From Chelatococcus asaccharovorans (GTDB lineage Bacteria > Pseudomonadota > Alphaproteobacteria > Rhizobiales > Beijerinckiaceae), in contig NZ_QJJK01000001.1 in assembly GCF_003201475.1 (NCBI RefSeq), positions 260,501 through 324,500 on the forward strand: DNA of 64,000 nt, written 5' to 3'. Below are positions 36,879 to 44,671 of the stretch, one piece after another. A program made the translations under genes and the position numbers. The stretch's first letter is position 1; every line of letters starts with the position of its first letter. The notes under the pieces are model-generated. The model was given only the letters and a program-made list of their open reading frames with translations. It was not told the origin of the DNA and searched no databases.

Positions 36879-37637
36879 ATGCGTGGTCGCAGATTTGGAA
36901 CTTTCTTTCAAATTGCCGTCATCGCAGCGGCGCTGTCCGCGGGTGAGGCAGTCGCGCATGAGATCAACATCTATCAGTCCAAAATCGGAGAGACCGACCA
37001 GAAGACGGAGGAGATCAGCACCGAACAGATGCGGCAAATCCTGTCGGACGGCAGTGCGACCGTCCTGGACACGCGGCCGCACGCTGAGTTCGTGAATGGC
37101 CACATTCCCGGTGCGAAGTATCTCGAAGGTCCGCCTTCGGCGGCTGTTGCCGGGGTCGAGCGGCTGGTCGGCGGCGACAAGAGCAAGGCATTGGTGCTCT
37201 ATTGCAATGGTCCGTTCTGTCAGGCCAGCCGCCGATTGAGTGGCCAATTGCGGGATTCCGGATTCACCAATGTCCGCAGATACCAACTGGGTATGCCGAT
37301 CTGGCGTGCACTGGGCGGCCCGACCGTCATTGAGCTCGATGGCGTCATCCGTATCCATAAGAATGACCATACTGCGGTCTTTCTGGATGCAAGGTCGGCA
37401 GAAGAATTTGCCAAGCGGAGCCTTCCGCGAGCCCAGAACCTCCCTCCCGAAACAGCAGCGACCGTGCAGGGCGGCCCGATGCCGCTTGATGATTTCAATA
37501 CCCGCATCGTGGTCTTCGGCCGTGATGACGCCCAGGCCCGCGCACTCGCCGACGCTCTCAGCAAGCGCCCCTGGCACAATGTGGCTTACTTCCCTGGTAG
37601 TTTCGAAACGCTGCTGGCCGCAGTCACCAAAAACTAA
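36879..37637 (+). CDS. Exported tandem-rhodanese protein
   Basis: A 252-aa protein with a signal peptide (hydrophobic stretch FFQIAVIAAALSAGEAVA). The first rhodanese domain (residues about 45-140) carries the active Cys in YCNGPFCQASRR, with the usual LDTRPHAEFVNGHIPGA strand. The second domain (VFLDARSAEEFAKRSLP... onward) has VVFGRDDAQA where the loop cysteine should be, so it is probably non-catalytic. A sulfur-transfer or sulfur-binding role in the periplasm is likely. Start chosen at ATG 36879; a GTG 12 nt upstream is possible. Confidence 0.88.
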   Translation: MRGRRFGTFFQIAVIAAALSAGEAVAHEINIYQSKIGETDQKTEEISTEQMRQILSDGSATVLDTRPHAEFVNGHIPGAKYLEGPPSAAVAGVERLVGGDKSKALVLYCNGPFCQASRRLSGQLRDSGFTNVRRYQLGMPIWRALGGPTVIELDGVIRIHKNDHTAVFLDARSAEEFAKRSLPRAQNLPPETAATVQGGPMPLDDFNTRIVVFGRDDAQARALADALSKRPWHNVAYFPGSFETLLAAVTKN

Positions 37638-37643
37638 GGCCTG

Positions 37644-37924
37644 CTAGGTTCAATCGACATTCAGCGCTCTCAGCTGTCATGGCCGGGCTTGTCATTGACG
37701 TCGGCCTTGCCCGACGTCAACTTGTCCAACGCGGAACTCGGCAAACAGCCGAGTTCCGTTGCCATCCCGATGTATCGAGGCGCCTCTCCGGTCGGGATCA
37801 TAGGAACGCGGCTGTTGCCGCATTCCCGATCCATAGCCGAAATCGGGTGAACCCGATTTCGGGGACAAGCCCGGTGATGACAACGTAACTCTTGCGGCAA
37901 TTCTTGAATGTCGATTGATCCTAG
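37644..37924. repeat. Structured 281-bp segment bounded by 20-bp inverted repeats
   Basis: CTAGGTTCAATCGACATTCA (37644-37663) and its reverse complement (37905-37924, one mismatch) bound the segment. Inside are perfect hairpins: 10-bp arms at 37695-37704/37711-37720, 10-bp arms at 37733-37742/37748-37757, and 12-bp arms at 37837-37848/37851-37862. Near-matching GGCCGGGCTTGT and ACAAGCCCGGTG blocks also face each other. The right end coincides with the stop codon of a transposase remnant, so the outer repeats are likely two facing IS ends. Confidence 0.65.
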
Positions 37925-38040
37925 CGCCTGAGCCAATCGAGGGCGGCAGCGAGGCAGTGGATGCGGAGGAAGCTTGCAGCAGTGTTCTCGTACCGATTGG
38001 CGAGGACGCGCCGCACCGGGCGAAGACGACTTGAAGTCCA
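37921..38040 (-). pseudogene. C-terminal remnant of an IS5-type transposase
   Basis: On the minus strand about 35 codons can be read to a stop at 37921-37923: RLRPVRRVLANRYENTAAS, then FLRIHCLAAALDWLRR. This matches the C-terminal tail of IS5-family transposases (RxATRYxKxAxxFLaxxxLAAxxxWLR pattern). The rest of the gene is absent. The family call rests on my memory of the tail pattern. Confidence 0.6.
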
Positions 38041-38065
38041 AGCCGTTCTTCGACGGCTCCGGCTG

Positions 38066-38171
38066 CTAGAGCATTTTCGAGCGATGTGGACACCGGTTCG
38101 CGTGAAGAAAATGCGCTAAAACAAAGACATGGAGCATTTTCGCGATTCGGAGAAACACGAAAATGCTCTAG
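38066..38171. repeat. 106-bp palindromic element, copy 1
   Basis: Ends CTAGAGCATTTTCG and CGAAAATGCTCTAG are perfect 14-nt inverted repeats. The element is identical to 62243-62348 at 104 of 106 positions. It lies directly before the broken repB fragment. Its size and two internal palindromes recall rhizobial RIME-type intergenic elements. Confidence 0.9.
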
Positions 38172-38174
38172 GGG

Positions 38175-38461
38175 GGGATCAGTGCCGAGGCTGCCGAGAT
38201 GCTCAAGGATACGCCGTGCTCGATGAAGGTGTTCGACATCTTGCGCCAAATGTCTGCGGTCAGGCAGATCGAAGCCGCCGACCTGATGATCGGACAGAAT
38301 AACTTCTCGATTATGTTCGCGCGCAATCCGCGCAGCCACGCCTGAGAAAGTTGGTCCCTCCCTTTGCCGACAGCAGGTCGACCAAGGGTTTTTCCGGCGT
38401 GGCCGCGGCTGTGACGCCGCGGATCTTGCTACGCTCGAACGATCGCTGGAGGGCTGATAAG
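38175..38461 (+). pseudogene. repB: RepB (plasmid partition protein) C-terminal remnant, frameshifted
   Basis: From 38181 a frame encodes AEAAEMLKDTPCSMKVFDIL and then RQMSAVRQIEAADLMIGQNN, the conserved RepB C-terminal region. The frame then shifts: the next frame continues as FARAIRAATPEK, and a further frame gives ADSRSTKGFSGVAAA and later ADLATLERSLEG. At least two frameshifts and loss of the N-terminal ParB-like half make it non-functional. It suggests former plasmid or integrated-element DNA. Confidence 0.7.
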
Positions 38462-38466
38462 CCGTA

Positions 38467-39213
38467 TCAGCCAAGCGCCAGTGCGATCGTGCTGGCCAGC
38501 AGGAATCCGATGGTCAACAGACGAAAGAGGAGCGGGTTGACGAACCGCGCGGCGCCGATGCCGATCAGTGTTCCCGCCACCGTGGGCAGCACCAAAGGCG
38601 CGGCGGCCAGCCAGAGCTCCGCCGACAGGCCGACCACCCCAGCTTGTACGACCAGCGCTACCGGATAGGCCAGTAGAAATGTCACAAGCGTCGTCGAACG
38701 CACAATCTCCGGCGTGCTACGGATCGCCGTGGCATAGGCGGCCAGTGCCGGCCCCGGCATCGCCAGCGCTGTGTTGAGTATGCCGCTGACCCCACCGACG
38801 ACGAGCCTCCGTCCCTTGCCGTCCCGCTCGAACACAGGATAGCGCGACAGAAGGCCCGTAGCGATCAGCGTCATGCAGCCCACCACCACGATGGCGACGA
38901 GCTTCAGCGCGCCGATGGAGAGCGACGCCAGCGCCAGCGCTCCCAGCGGTGTACCGATCACCACGCCGCGAAACAGGTCCTTCAGCAGGTTCCGGTCCAC
39001 TCGCGGCAGGGTGTTCGGCGCAAGGATCAGCGCGATGAGAAAGCTAAGCACGATCGACACTTGAATCGCCACGGCGCTTCCCATGGAAATGAGAAGCGCC
39101 GGCCCGGCGATCACGCCGAACCCGATCCCGGTGATGGATTGCAGGATTGACGCCGCGAAAACCGCACCCAGCACCAGCAGGGGCACCGCAGAGAAATCGA
39201 ACAGCAGCTCCAT
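38467..39213 (-). CDS. TauE/SafE family sulfite-type exporter
   Basis: A 248-aa membrane protein with seven to eight hydrophobic segments and the two glycine/proline-rich repeats of the TauE/SafE family: SITGIGFGVIAGPALLISMG near residue 27, and GGVSGILNTALAMPGPALAAY in the second half. The family exports sulfite, sulfoacetate or other organosulfonates. It is downstream of the aldehyde dehydrogenase by 9 nt, so it is probably the last gene of that operon. Confidence 0.9.
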   Translation of the reverse strand: MELLFDFSAVPLLVLGAVFAASILQSITGIGFGVIAGPALLISMGSAVAIQVSIVLSFLIALILAPNTLPRVDRNLLKDLFRGVVIGTPLGALALASLSIGALKLVAIVVVGCMTLIATGLLSRYPVFERDGKGRRLVVGGVSGILNTALAMPGPALAAYATAIRSTPEIVRSTTLVTFLLAYPVALVVQAGVVGLSAELWLAAAPLVLPTVAGTLIGIGAARFVNPLLFRLLTIGFLLASTIALALG

Positions 39214-39222
39214 GGTGGCGGA

Positions 39223-40638
39223 TCAGGAAAAGACGACTTGGAGATTCGTGTATTCCGCCAGGCCTTCCTCACCGAACTCTACACCGATCCCCGATTGCTT
39301 GACGCCGCCGAAGGGCGCGTTGGGCTGGATCGCACCGTGCCTGTTGATCCAGACGGAGCCGCATTCGAGCCGCGCCGCGATGCTGCGCGCGGCGTTGATG
39401 TCGCGGCCCCAGACCGACCCGCCGAGGCCGTTGGGATTGTCATTGGCCTTGTCCACCGCCTCGTCGATGTCGCTGTAGCGGATCACCGGCAGCACCGGAC
39501 CAAATTGCTCTTCGTCCACCAGCCGGTCGCCATTCTTGAGATCGGCGATGATGGTCAGCGGGAAGAAGTAGCCCTGCTTTCGTCCGTTGCGCGAGGGCGC
39601 ATCGCCGCCGAGAAGCACTCTGCCCTTCGGCCTCGCATCCTCGACCAGATCGGTGACGATCTCGAGTTGCCGGGCGTTCTGGACCGGACCGATCATGACA
39701 CTCTCGTCGCTACCTATACCTACCGGAACCTTGCGGGCAAAGCGCACAAGTTCCTCGCAGACATCCTCGTAGACGTCGTCATGCACGTAGAGCCGTTTCA
39801 GCGCCGCGCATGTCTGGCCGCCATTTATGAAGGCACCCCAGAACAGCCGCTCGGCGATCTGCTTCGGGTCCACATCCGGCAGAACGATGCCAGCATCATT
39901 GCCGCCCAGTTCCAGCGTCAGCCGTTTCATCGTCTCTGCGGCGCTGGCCATGATCCGCCGGCCGGTGCCGGTGGAGCCGGTGAAGACTATCTTTCCAATG
40001 TCCTTGTGGCCCGTCATCAGCGGGCCGATCGTATCATCGCCGGTGACACAATTCACGACACCGCGCGGCAGCACCTGGTTCATCAACTCGACCAGCCGCA
40101 ACGTTGCCAGCGGAGTATAAGGCGATGGCTTGATGACCACGGTATTGCCCGCCAGGATAGCCGGGATCATGTGCCAGATGGCGATCATCACCGGGAAGTT
40201 CCAAGGCGTGATCGACCCGACCACACCGATCGGCATGCGGTAAATCTCGACCCGACCGTCGTTGTTATCCTGGAGCAACTTCATAGGTAACGACAGGCTG
40301 GCGGTATAGCGCGTCCAGGCGACTGCGCCGCCTACCTCCCACCGCGAGCCCATACCGTTGAGGGGCTTGCCCTGCTCGGCGGTCAGCAATTGCGCCAATT
40401 CCTCTGCATGCGCTTCGATGATCTCGGCAATGCGCAGACAGGCGGTCTGGCGCTTGCGCTCGCTTTCGTTTCGCCACGACTTGAAAGCGGCCTTGGCCAC
40501 GCGCACGGCATCTTCCAGATGCTCGGCTTCGGCCAGAGGGGCCAGCCCCGCGGGTTTCTCGGTTGCCGGATTCAACACTTCGAAGCACTGTTTCGTCGGG
40601 ACTTTCTTGCCATCGATGATCAGGCGAAAGGGGTCCAT
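39223..40638 (-). CDS. NAD(P)-dependent aldehyde dehydrogenase
   Basis: A 471-aa ALDH. Conserved parts are TPWNFPVMIAIWHMIPAILAGN near residue 145, the general-base Glu in LELGGNDAGIVL near 240, and the nucleophile Cys in GGQTCAALKRLYV near 275. The ATG at 40638 gives MDPFRLIIDGKKV, a standard start. It probably oxidises an aldehyde made from the TRAP-imported compound. The TauE-like neighbour raises the possibility of a sulfonated aldehyde, which is inference. Confidence 0.93.
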   Translation of the reverse strand: MDPFRLIIDGKKVPTKQCFEVLNPATEKPAGLAPLAEAEHLEDAVRVAKAAFKSWRNESERKRQTACLRIAEIIEAHAEELAQLLTAEQGKPLNGMGSRWEVGGAVAWTRYTASLSLPMKLLQDNNDGRVEIYRMPIGVVGSITPWNFPVMIAIWHMIPAILAGNTVVIKPSPYTPLATLRLVELMNQVLPRGVVNCVTGDDTIGPLMTGHKDIGKIVFTGSTGTGRRIMASAAETMKRLTLELGGNDAGIVLPDVDPKQIAERLFWGAFINGGQTCAALKRLYVHDDVYEDVCEELVRFARKVPVGIGSDESVMIGPVQNARQLEIVTDLVEDARPKGRVLLGGDAPSRNGRKQGYFFPLTIIADLKNGDRLVDEEQFGPVLPVIRYSDIDEAVDKANDNPNGLGGSVWGRDINAARSIAARLECGSVWINRHGAIQPNAPFGGVKQSGIGVEFGEEGLAEYTNLQVVFS

Positions 40639-40650
40639 GTGGTCGCTCCT

Positions 40651-41982
40651 TCAGGTCCGCGTCTTCGGCATCTCGTTGCCGTGCCAGTCGCGGAAATGGT
40701 TCTTGTGACTGTCGGAATATGCGCCCGGCTTCATGTGCTTGTCGTAGAAGTCGAGATCGAGGTGATGCGCTTGCGCGAAAAGTGAGATCTGCATCGGATC
40801 GACCGTCGCGGGGAATTTTCCGTAAGTGTCGTAGATGTAGGAACAGATGTCCTTCACGCATTCCACGCCGTCGGGGCTGGCCTGTGCGGTGTTCTTGTCG
40901 AACTGCGAATTGGGCGCGGTGTGTGGCTTGATCATACCCTTGGCTTCCCACTGGTCCATGGTCATGGTCGCTCCGGCGATTGCGGCATCCACCGCTTCGC
41001 GCATCGATGCGTAGTTGGGTGGGCAGAAGGCTTCGAACACGCCCGCGCGGCCGACCGGAATCGGGAAAGGGTCGCTGGGTGACTGGATGAAGCGGAACCC
41101 CAGGCCCCGGCAGGCGGGCGTGCCGCCCAGCACCACGGTCGAGGAAAACCCGCCATAGATCCAGCCGCCGATGCCGGTGGCGTGCATGGCCAGCGCGATC
41201 AGTTGCGACATGAAAGCGCCTTCCGCGAGCATCCCGTCCGAAATGATCTTTTCCAACCGCGAGAGAGTCATGATCTTCTTCTTCGACAGAAAGCCGTTGT
41301 CGACCCATTGCTGGTTGCCGCAGGGCTTCATCCCGTTGCGGTCGTCGACGATGAAATAGCCGCCGCCCTCCCCCGCGTAGCGCCCCGCCTTGCTGTCGCA
41401 GAGGTTCAGGATCAGCTTGATCAGGTCCTTGGTGACGTCGATCACCGGCATGAAGAGCGTCGTGCCCGGCATGTTGGTGACCCACTGGTTATGCGGCCAG
41501 ACGCCCGGCTCCTTCGGCGGCAGATCCATGCGGCCATCGTCGAGCTTTTCGACATAGGTGTCGTAGAAGCCGAGGATCTTTTCGCGGTCGGACTTGTCTT
41601 CGTATTCCTTCATCTTAGTCATCTTCGCCTGGTCGGCATTGACGACGAAGACACCGTGATCGTTTGTGAAGAACAGCCGCGCCCGGTGCGAGCCCATCGC
41701 CGACGGATAGGGCTTGCCGATGGTCTTGACCATGCCGCCGGGCAGCGTGGTCTCGGCCAGGATCGGACCGGTGGTCGCGGTGGCCGCAGCCACCAGCATG
41801 GCAGTTTCAAGGTCGTTCAGGCCCACCGGTTCCTTGTCCGAGCGGTACTTGAATGGGCCCGATGCCATCTCCATCCCCAGCCCGAATCGGCGCGAGCGCC
41901 GGCCGAGGATGGCGTCGTAGAGGGGATAATCCCAGGCGGCTTGCGCCTGTGGCGGCAGGCCATCGGGTTTCAGGCTGGTCAT
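40651..41982 (-). CDS. Unrecognised 443-aa protein, possibly nitroreductase-like
   Basis: I do not recognise this family with certainty. The N-terminus YPLYDAILGRRSRRFGLG resembles the FMN-contacting start of nitroreductases, and hydrophobic ACRGLGFRFIQSPSD-type segments occur later. No signal peptide or membrane helix is evident. It overlaps the next upstream gene by 4 nt and precedes the aldehyde dehydrogenase by 12 nt, so it belongs to the same operon and pathway. A redox role on the TRAP substrate is the best guess. Confidence 0.75.
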   Translation of the reverse strand: MTSLKPDGLPPQAQAAWDYPLYDAILGRRSRRFGLGMEMASGPFKYRSDKEPVGLNDLETAMLVAAATATTGPILAETTLPGGMVKTIGKPYPSAMGSHRARLFFTNDHGVFVVNADQAKMTKMKEYEDKSDREKILGFYDTYVEKLDDGRMDLPPKEPGVWPHNQWVTNMPGTTLFMPVIDVTKDLIKLILNLCDSKAGRYAGEGGGYFIVDDRNGMKPCGNQQWVDNGFLSKKKIMTLSRLEKIISDGMLAEGAFMSQLIALAMHATGIGGWIYGGFSSTVVLGGTPACRGLGFRFIQSPSDPFPIPVGRAGVFEAFCPPNYASMREAVDAAIAGATMTMDQWEAKGMIKPHTAPNSQFDKNTAQASPDGVECVKDICSYIYDTYGKFPATVDPMQISLFAQAHHLDLDFYDKHMKPGAYSDSHKNHFRDWHGNEMPKTRT

Positions 41983-42215
41983 CGGGCCGCCTCCGCCTTG
42001 GCTTCGGTTCGGGCACCGAGGATCATCCGGAAGAGGTAACCCCAGGCGCCGGGTTTCAGCAGGACCAGCCGCACGAGGCGGCGCAGGTCGGCGTCGGTCA
42101 TGGTGGTCTCGGCCTCCCAGACGCCCATCTTGCCAGTCAACACGATGCCGCCGTCACGCAGTTCAAGATTCGAGATGTCAAAAGCGAATTCGCCGGCCGC
42201 GGAATCGATTTTCAT
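41979..42215 (-). CDS. Small 78-aa conserved-context protein
   Basis: A short protein (MKIDSAAGEFAFDISNLEL...) with no recognised family. It has alternating beta-like segments in the first half and a basic helix (LRRLVRLVLLKPGAWGYLFRM) in the second. Its stop overlaps the start of the 443-aa gene (ATGA), and a clear GGAGGAG-type site lies upstream. Tight coupling argues that it is a real partner of the large protein. Confidence 0.72.
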   Translation of the reverse strand: MKIDSAAGEFAFDISNLELRDGGIVLTGKMGVWEAETTMTDADLRRLVRLVLLKPGAWGYLFRMILGARTEAKAEAAR

Positions 42216-42236
42216 GGGTTTCTCTCCTCCCGGCCC

Positions 42237-42923
42237 TCAGGGGACCATTTTCCAGTAGGCGTCCTTGCGGGTGATGAGCCCTCCGCCGATGTCGTAAAAA
42301 TCCATGCCGCGCGATTGGCGCCAAAGCCCATCAGGGCCGAGGAATTCCACGTCGTAGGTCTGGATCACGGTGCTGTCCTTGAATCGCCAGACCGTGCCCG
42401 AGAACTTCGGCCTGTTCGGCATGGCAAAGCGCCGCCCCATCTCGGCCAGCGCCTCTTCACGGCCATAGACCACTTGGCCGTTGGGCAGGTGCCACTGAAA
42501 GGCCGGCGAGAGACACGCGCGCAGGGCGGCGATGTCGGCGGTCAGGAATGCCTCTTCGAAACGTGTAAAGAGCTTCTTGCGCGCCATCTCGTCGCCCGCC
42601 AATACGGGCAGCGTCTTGCGAGCGATCTTTTCGCTGCGGCGCGAGCCGAGATTCTCGACGATCCGCGCACCTGTGGACAGGCGCGGACCATCCGGCCGCG
42701 ATGCCGGCGATGCGGGCTGGATGTCCTCGACCGCCTGCTCGACCGGATTGGCCAGGGTCGCGGCACCCACCCCGCGTCGCGGCTCGCCCAGAGGACTGGG
42801 CGCGATGGCCTCAACCTTTTGCGCGGCACCATTGGCGCGTATCTGGCCACCGCCCACAAGAATCGTCTCGACTGACGGCTGCTTGCCGGGCGCCGGGGTG
42901 GACTTTGCGATACTTCGCGTCAT
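42237..42923 (-). CDS. NTF2-like (SnoaL-type) protein with long N-terminal extension
   Basis: A 228-aa protein. The C-terminal part (residues about 112-228; FEEAFLTADIAALRACLSPAFQWHLPNG then GREEALAEMGRRF) is a SnoaL/NTF2-type cone fold, often a small isomerase, hydrolase or ligand-binding domain. The first ~100 residues are Pro/Ala/Gly-rich and probably disordered. The ATG at 42923 is preceded by GCGAGGATC. It is the first gene of the minus-strand operon, divergent from the TRAP genes. Confidence 0.8.
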   Translation of the reverse strand: MTRSIAKSTPAPGKQPSVETILVGGGQIRANGAAQKVEAIAPSPLGEPRRGVGAATLANPVEQAVEDIQPASPASRPDGPRLSTGARIVENLGSRRSEKIARKTLPVLAGDEMARKKLFTRFEEAFLTADIAALRACLSPAFQWHLPNGQVVYGREEALAEMGRRFAMPNRPKFSGTVWRFKDSTVIQTYDVEFLGPDGLWRQSRGMDFYDIGGGLITRKDAYWKMVP

Positions 42924-43088
42924 CGATCCTCGCAGGCTGCAGTGAAATTCTGATCGCCACAATAATGGCTCCACGTCGCGCGCGTCAAGATAAGAGAATA
43001 TGAATTCATTTTTATGAACGCGAAAGTCGCCAGTTTTGTCATATCCTTCTGGTGCCATTTTCGTTAATGAATATGGATTCTTTTTTTA

Positions 43089-43117
43089 TTGACGGCATGA
43101 GGTTCACCGTCTAGCGT
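43089..43117 (+). promoter_or_regulatory. Candidate sigma-70 promoter for the TRAP operon
   Basis: TTGACG and TAGCGT separated by exactly 17 nt lie 53 nt upstream of the TRAP binding-protein ATG. A short inverted repeat GACGG/CCGTC overlaps the spacer and could be a TetR operator. Confidence 0.45.
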
Positions 43118-43169
43118 ACAGGTAACGAAATAACGCGCTCAGCGATTCATGTGACGGGAGGAGGCCACG

Positions 43170-44159
43170 ATGAAGGCCATTGCCATTGTCCTTACTGCGC
43201 TCTTGGCCGGAATACTTGCCGCCGAAGCGCGCGAGTTGCGCCTCGGCGCGGCCCCGCCCCCCGCCTCACCCTGGGGCGTGATCACCCAGAAGTTCGTCGA
43301 CCGCGTGGCCGAGGTTTCTGGCGGTGAACTGGAGATCAAGGCCTATATGGGCGGCAAGCTGGGTGCTGAGCAGGATGTCGCAAAGCAGATCGCCCGTGGC
43401 CGCATCGACATGGGCGTGATGTCGAACTCGGCGGTGTCGCTTCTGGTGCCAAGCTTTGGCCTTCTGACCTCGCCCTATGCCTTCGACAGCGCCGAACAGT
43501 TTGACTGCGTTGCAGACAACCACCTTCTGGACACGTTTGGCGAGGAGTTCGACGGGGCTGGCATCGTCACGCTGAGCTGGATGGAAGTGGGCTATCAGTC
43601 GATTTTCAGCCAGAAGGACATGCGCCTGCCCTCCGACCTTGCCGGGGTGAAGATCCGCACCGCCCCTTCGGTCACCGATACGCTGTTCATCAAGGAAGCC
43701 GGGGGGACCGCAGTGCCTCTGGATCCGAATGACGTAATCCCGGCGATGAAAACCGGCCAGGTCAACGCCGCGACCCAGCTTTCGGTCTTCGGTATCGTCT
43801 CCAGTTACGACAAGGTCGCACCCAACATCGTTCTGACCCGCCACCAGCACCAGGTGGGCGCGATCATCATGTCCAAGCGCACCTGGAACAAGCTGAGCGA
43901 CGAGGAAAAGGGTTGGATCAACGAAGCCGCCCCCGTCTTTCTCGAACTGCGCGAGGCAATCCGCGGGGCCGAAGTCGCCCTATTGAAAAAGGTGGCCGAC
44001 GAGGGTGCTAACGTGATCGAGCTGAGCAACAAGGAGCTCGACGCGTGGCGCGCTCTCGCCCCCGCCGCGCAGAAGCAGATCCTCGACGAACTGGGGGGCA
44101 AGGCGCAAGCCAAGTGGAATGCGATCCTGGCGGCCAAATCCGCCTGCACCCAAAACTGA
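43170..44159 (+). CDS. dctP: TRAP transporter substrate-binding protein (DctP family)
   Basis: A 329-aa periplasmic protein with a short signal peptide (MKAIAIVLTALLAGILAAEA). The mature part has the DctP-type GGKLGAEQDVAKQIARGRIDMG, and the carboxylate-anchoring Arg region is DLAGVKIRTAPSVTD. A strong GGGAGGAGG site precedes the ATG. It delivers an organic-acid-like ligand to the membrane subunits encoded immediately downstream. Confidence 0.95.
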   Translation: MKAIAIVLTALLAGILAAEARELRLGAAPPPASPWGVITQKFVDRVAEVSGGELEIKAYMGGKLGAEQDVAKQIARGRIDMGVMSNSAVSLLVPSFGLLTSPYAFDSAEQFDCVADNHLLDTFGEEFDGAGIVTLSWMEVGYQSIFSQKDMRLPSDLAGVKIRTAPSVTDTLFIKEAGGTAVPLDPNDVIPAMKTGQVNAATQLSVFGIVSSYDKVAPNIVLTRHQHQVGAIIMSKRTWNKLSDEEKGWINEAAPVFLELREAIRGAEVALLKKVADEGANVIELSNKELDAWRALAPAAQKQILDELGGKAQAKWNAILAAKSACTQN

Positions 44160-44171
44160 CGGGCCGGACGG

Positions 44172-44666
44172 ATGCTTCGTGCAACCCTCAGAACCGTGAC
44201 CTTGACGGAAGCCATCGCCGCGACGATCTCCTACGCGGTGGTTGCGGTGATCCTGATGGTCGACGTGATCGGGCGGGAGGTGTTCTACACCTCCTTCCTC
44301 GGCCTGCAGCAACTGGCCGTCTATGGCGCGATCATCGCGGGGTTCCTCGGGCTGACGCTCGCCGCTTCCGACAATGCGCATCTGCGACCGGCCTTGCTCG
44401 ACCGGCTAACTCCGCCGCGGCTGGAGCAGTTGGTACAACGGCTGGGCGACGTGGTCTCTGCAGCATTCTTCTTTTCCGGTGCATGGATATGTTGGTCCTT
44501 CGTGGCCCATTCCATGGACAGCGGAGACCGCGCGCCGGTGCTCTACTTCCTACTCTGGCCGCTCCAACTCGTCATTCCCTACGCCTTCGCCTCGGCGGGG
44601 CTGAAACATCTCATTTTCGCGGCTGACCCAGCACTGAAGCCCGCTGCGTCCGAGACCATGGGGTAA
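44172..44666 (+). CDS. dctQ: TRAP transporter small permease (DctQ)
   Basis: A 164-aa membrane protein with four predicted helices, as typical for DctQ. The central motif is GFLGLTLAASDNAHLRPALL. It lies 12 nt after the binding protein and 5 nt before the large permease. Together with DctM it makes a sodium-driven importer. Confidence 0.92.
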   Translation: MLRATLRTVTLTEAIAATISYAVVAVILMVDVIGREVFYTSFLGLQQLAVYGAIIAGFLGLTLAASDNAHLRPALLDRLTPPRLEQLVQRLGDVVSAAFFFSGAWICWSFVAHSMDSGDRAPVLYFLLWPLQLVIPYAFASAGLKHLIFAADPALKPAASETMG

Positions 44667-44671
44667 TCCGG

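Noticed and set aside
37692-38474. 260-aa minus-strand frame
   Set aside because: It runs through the 106-bp repeat, the IS remnant and the antisense of the repB relic; it is a chance frame.
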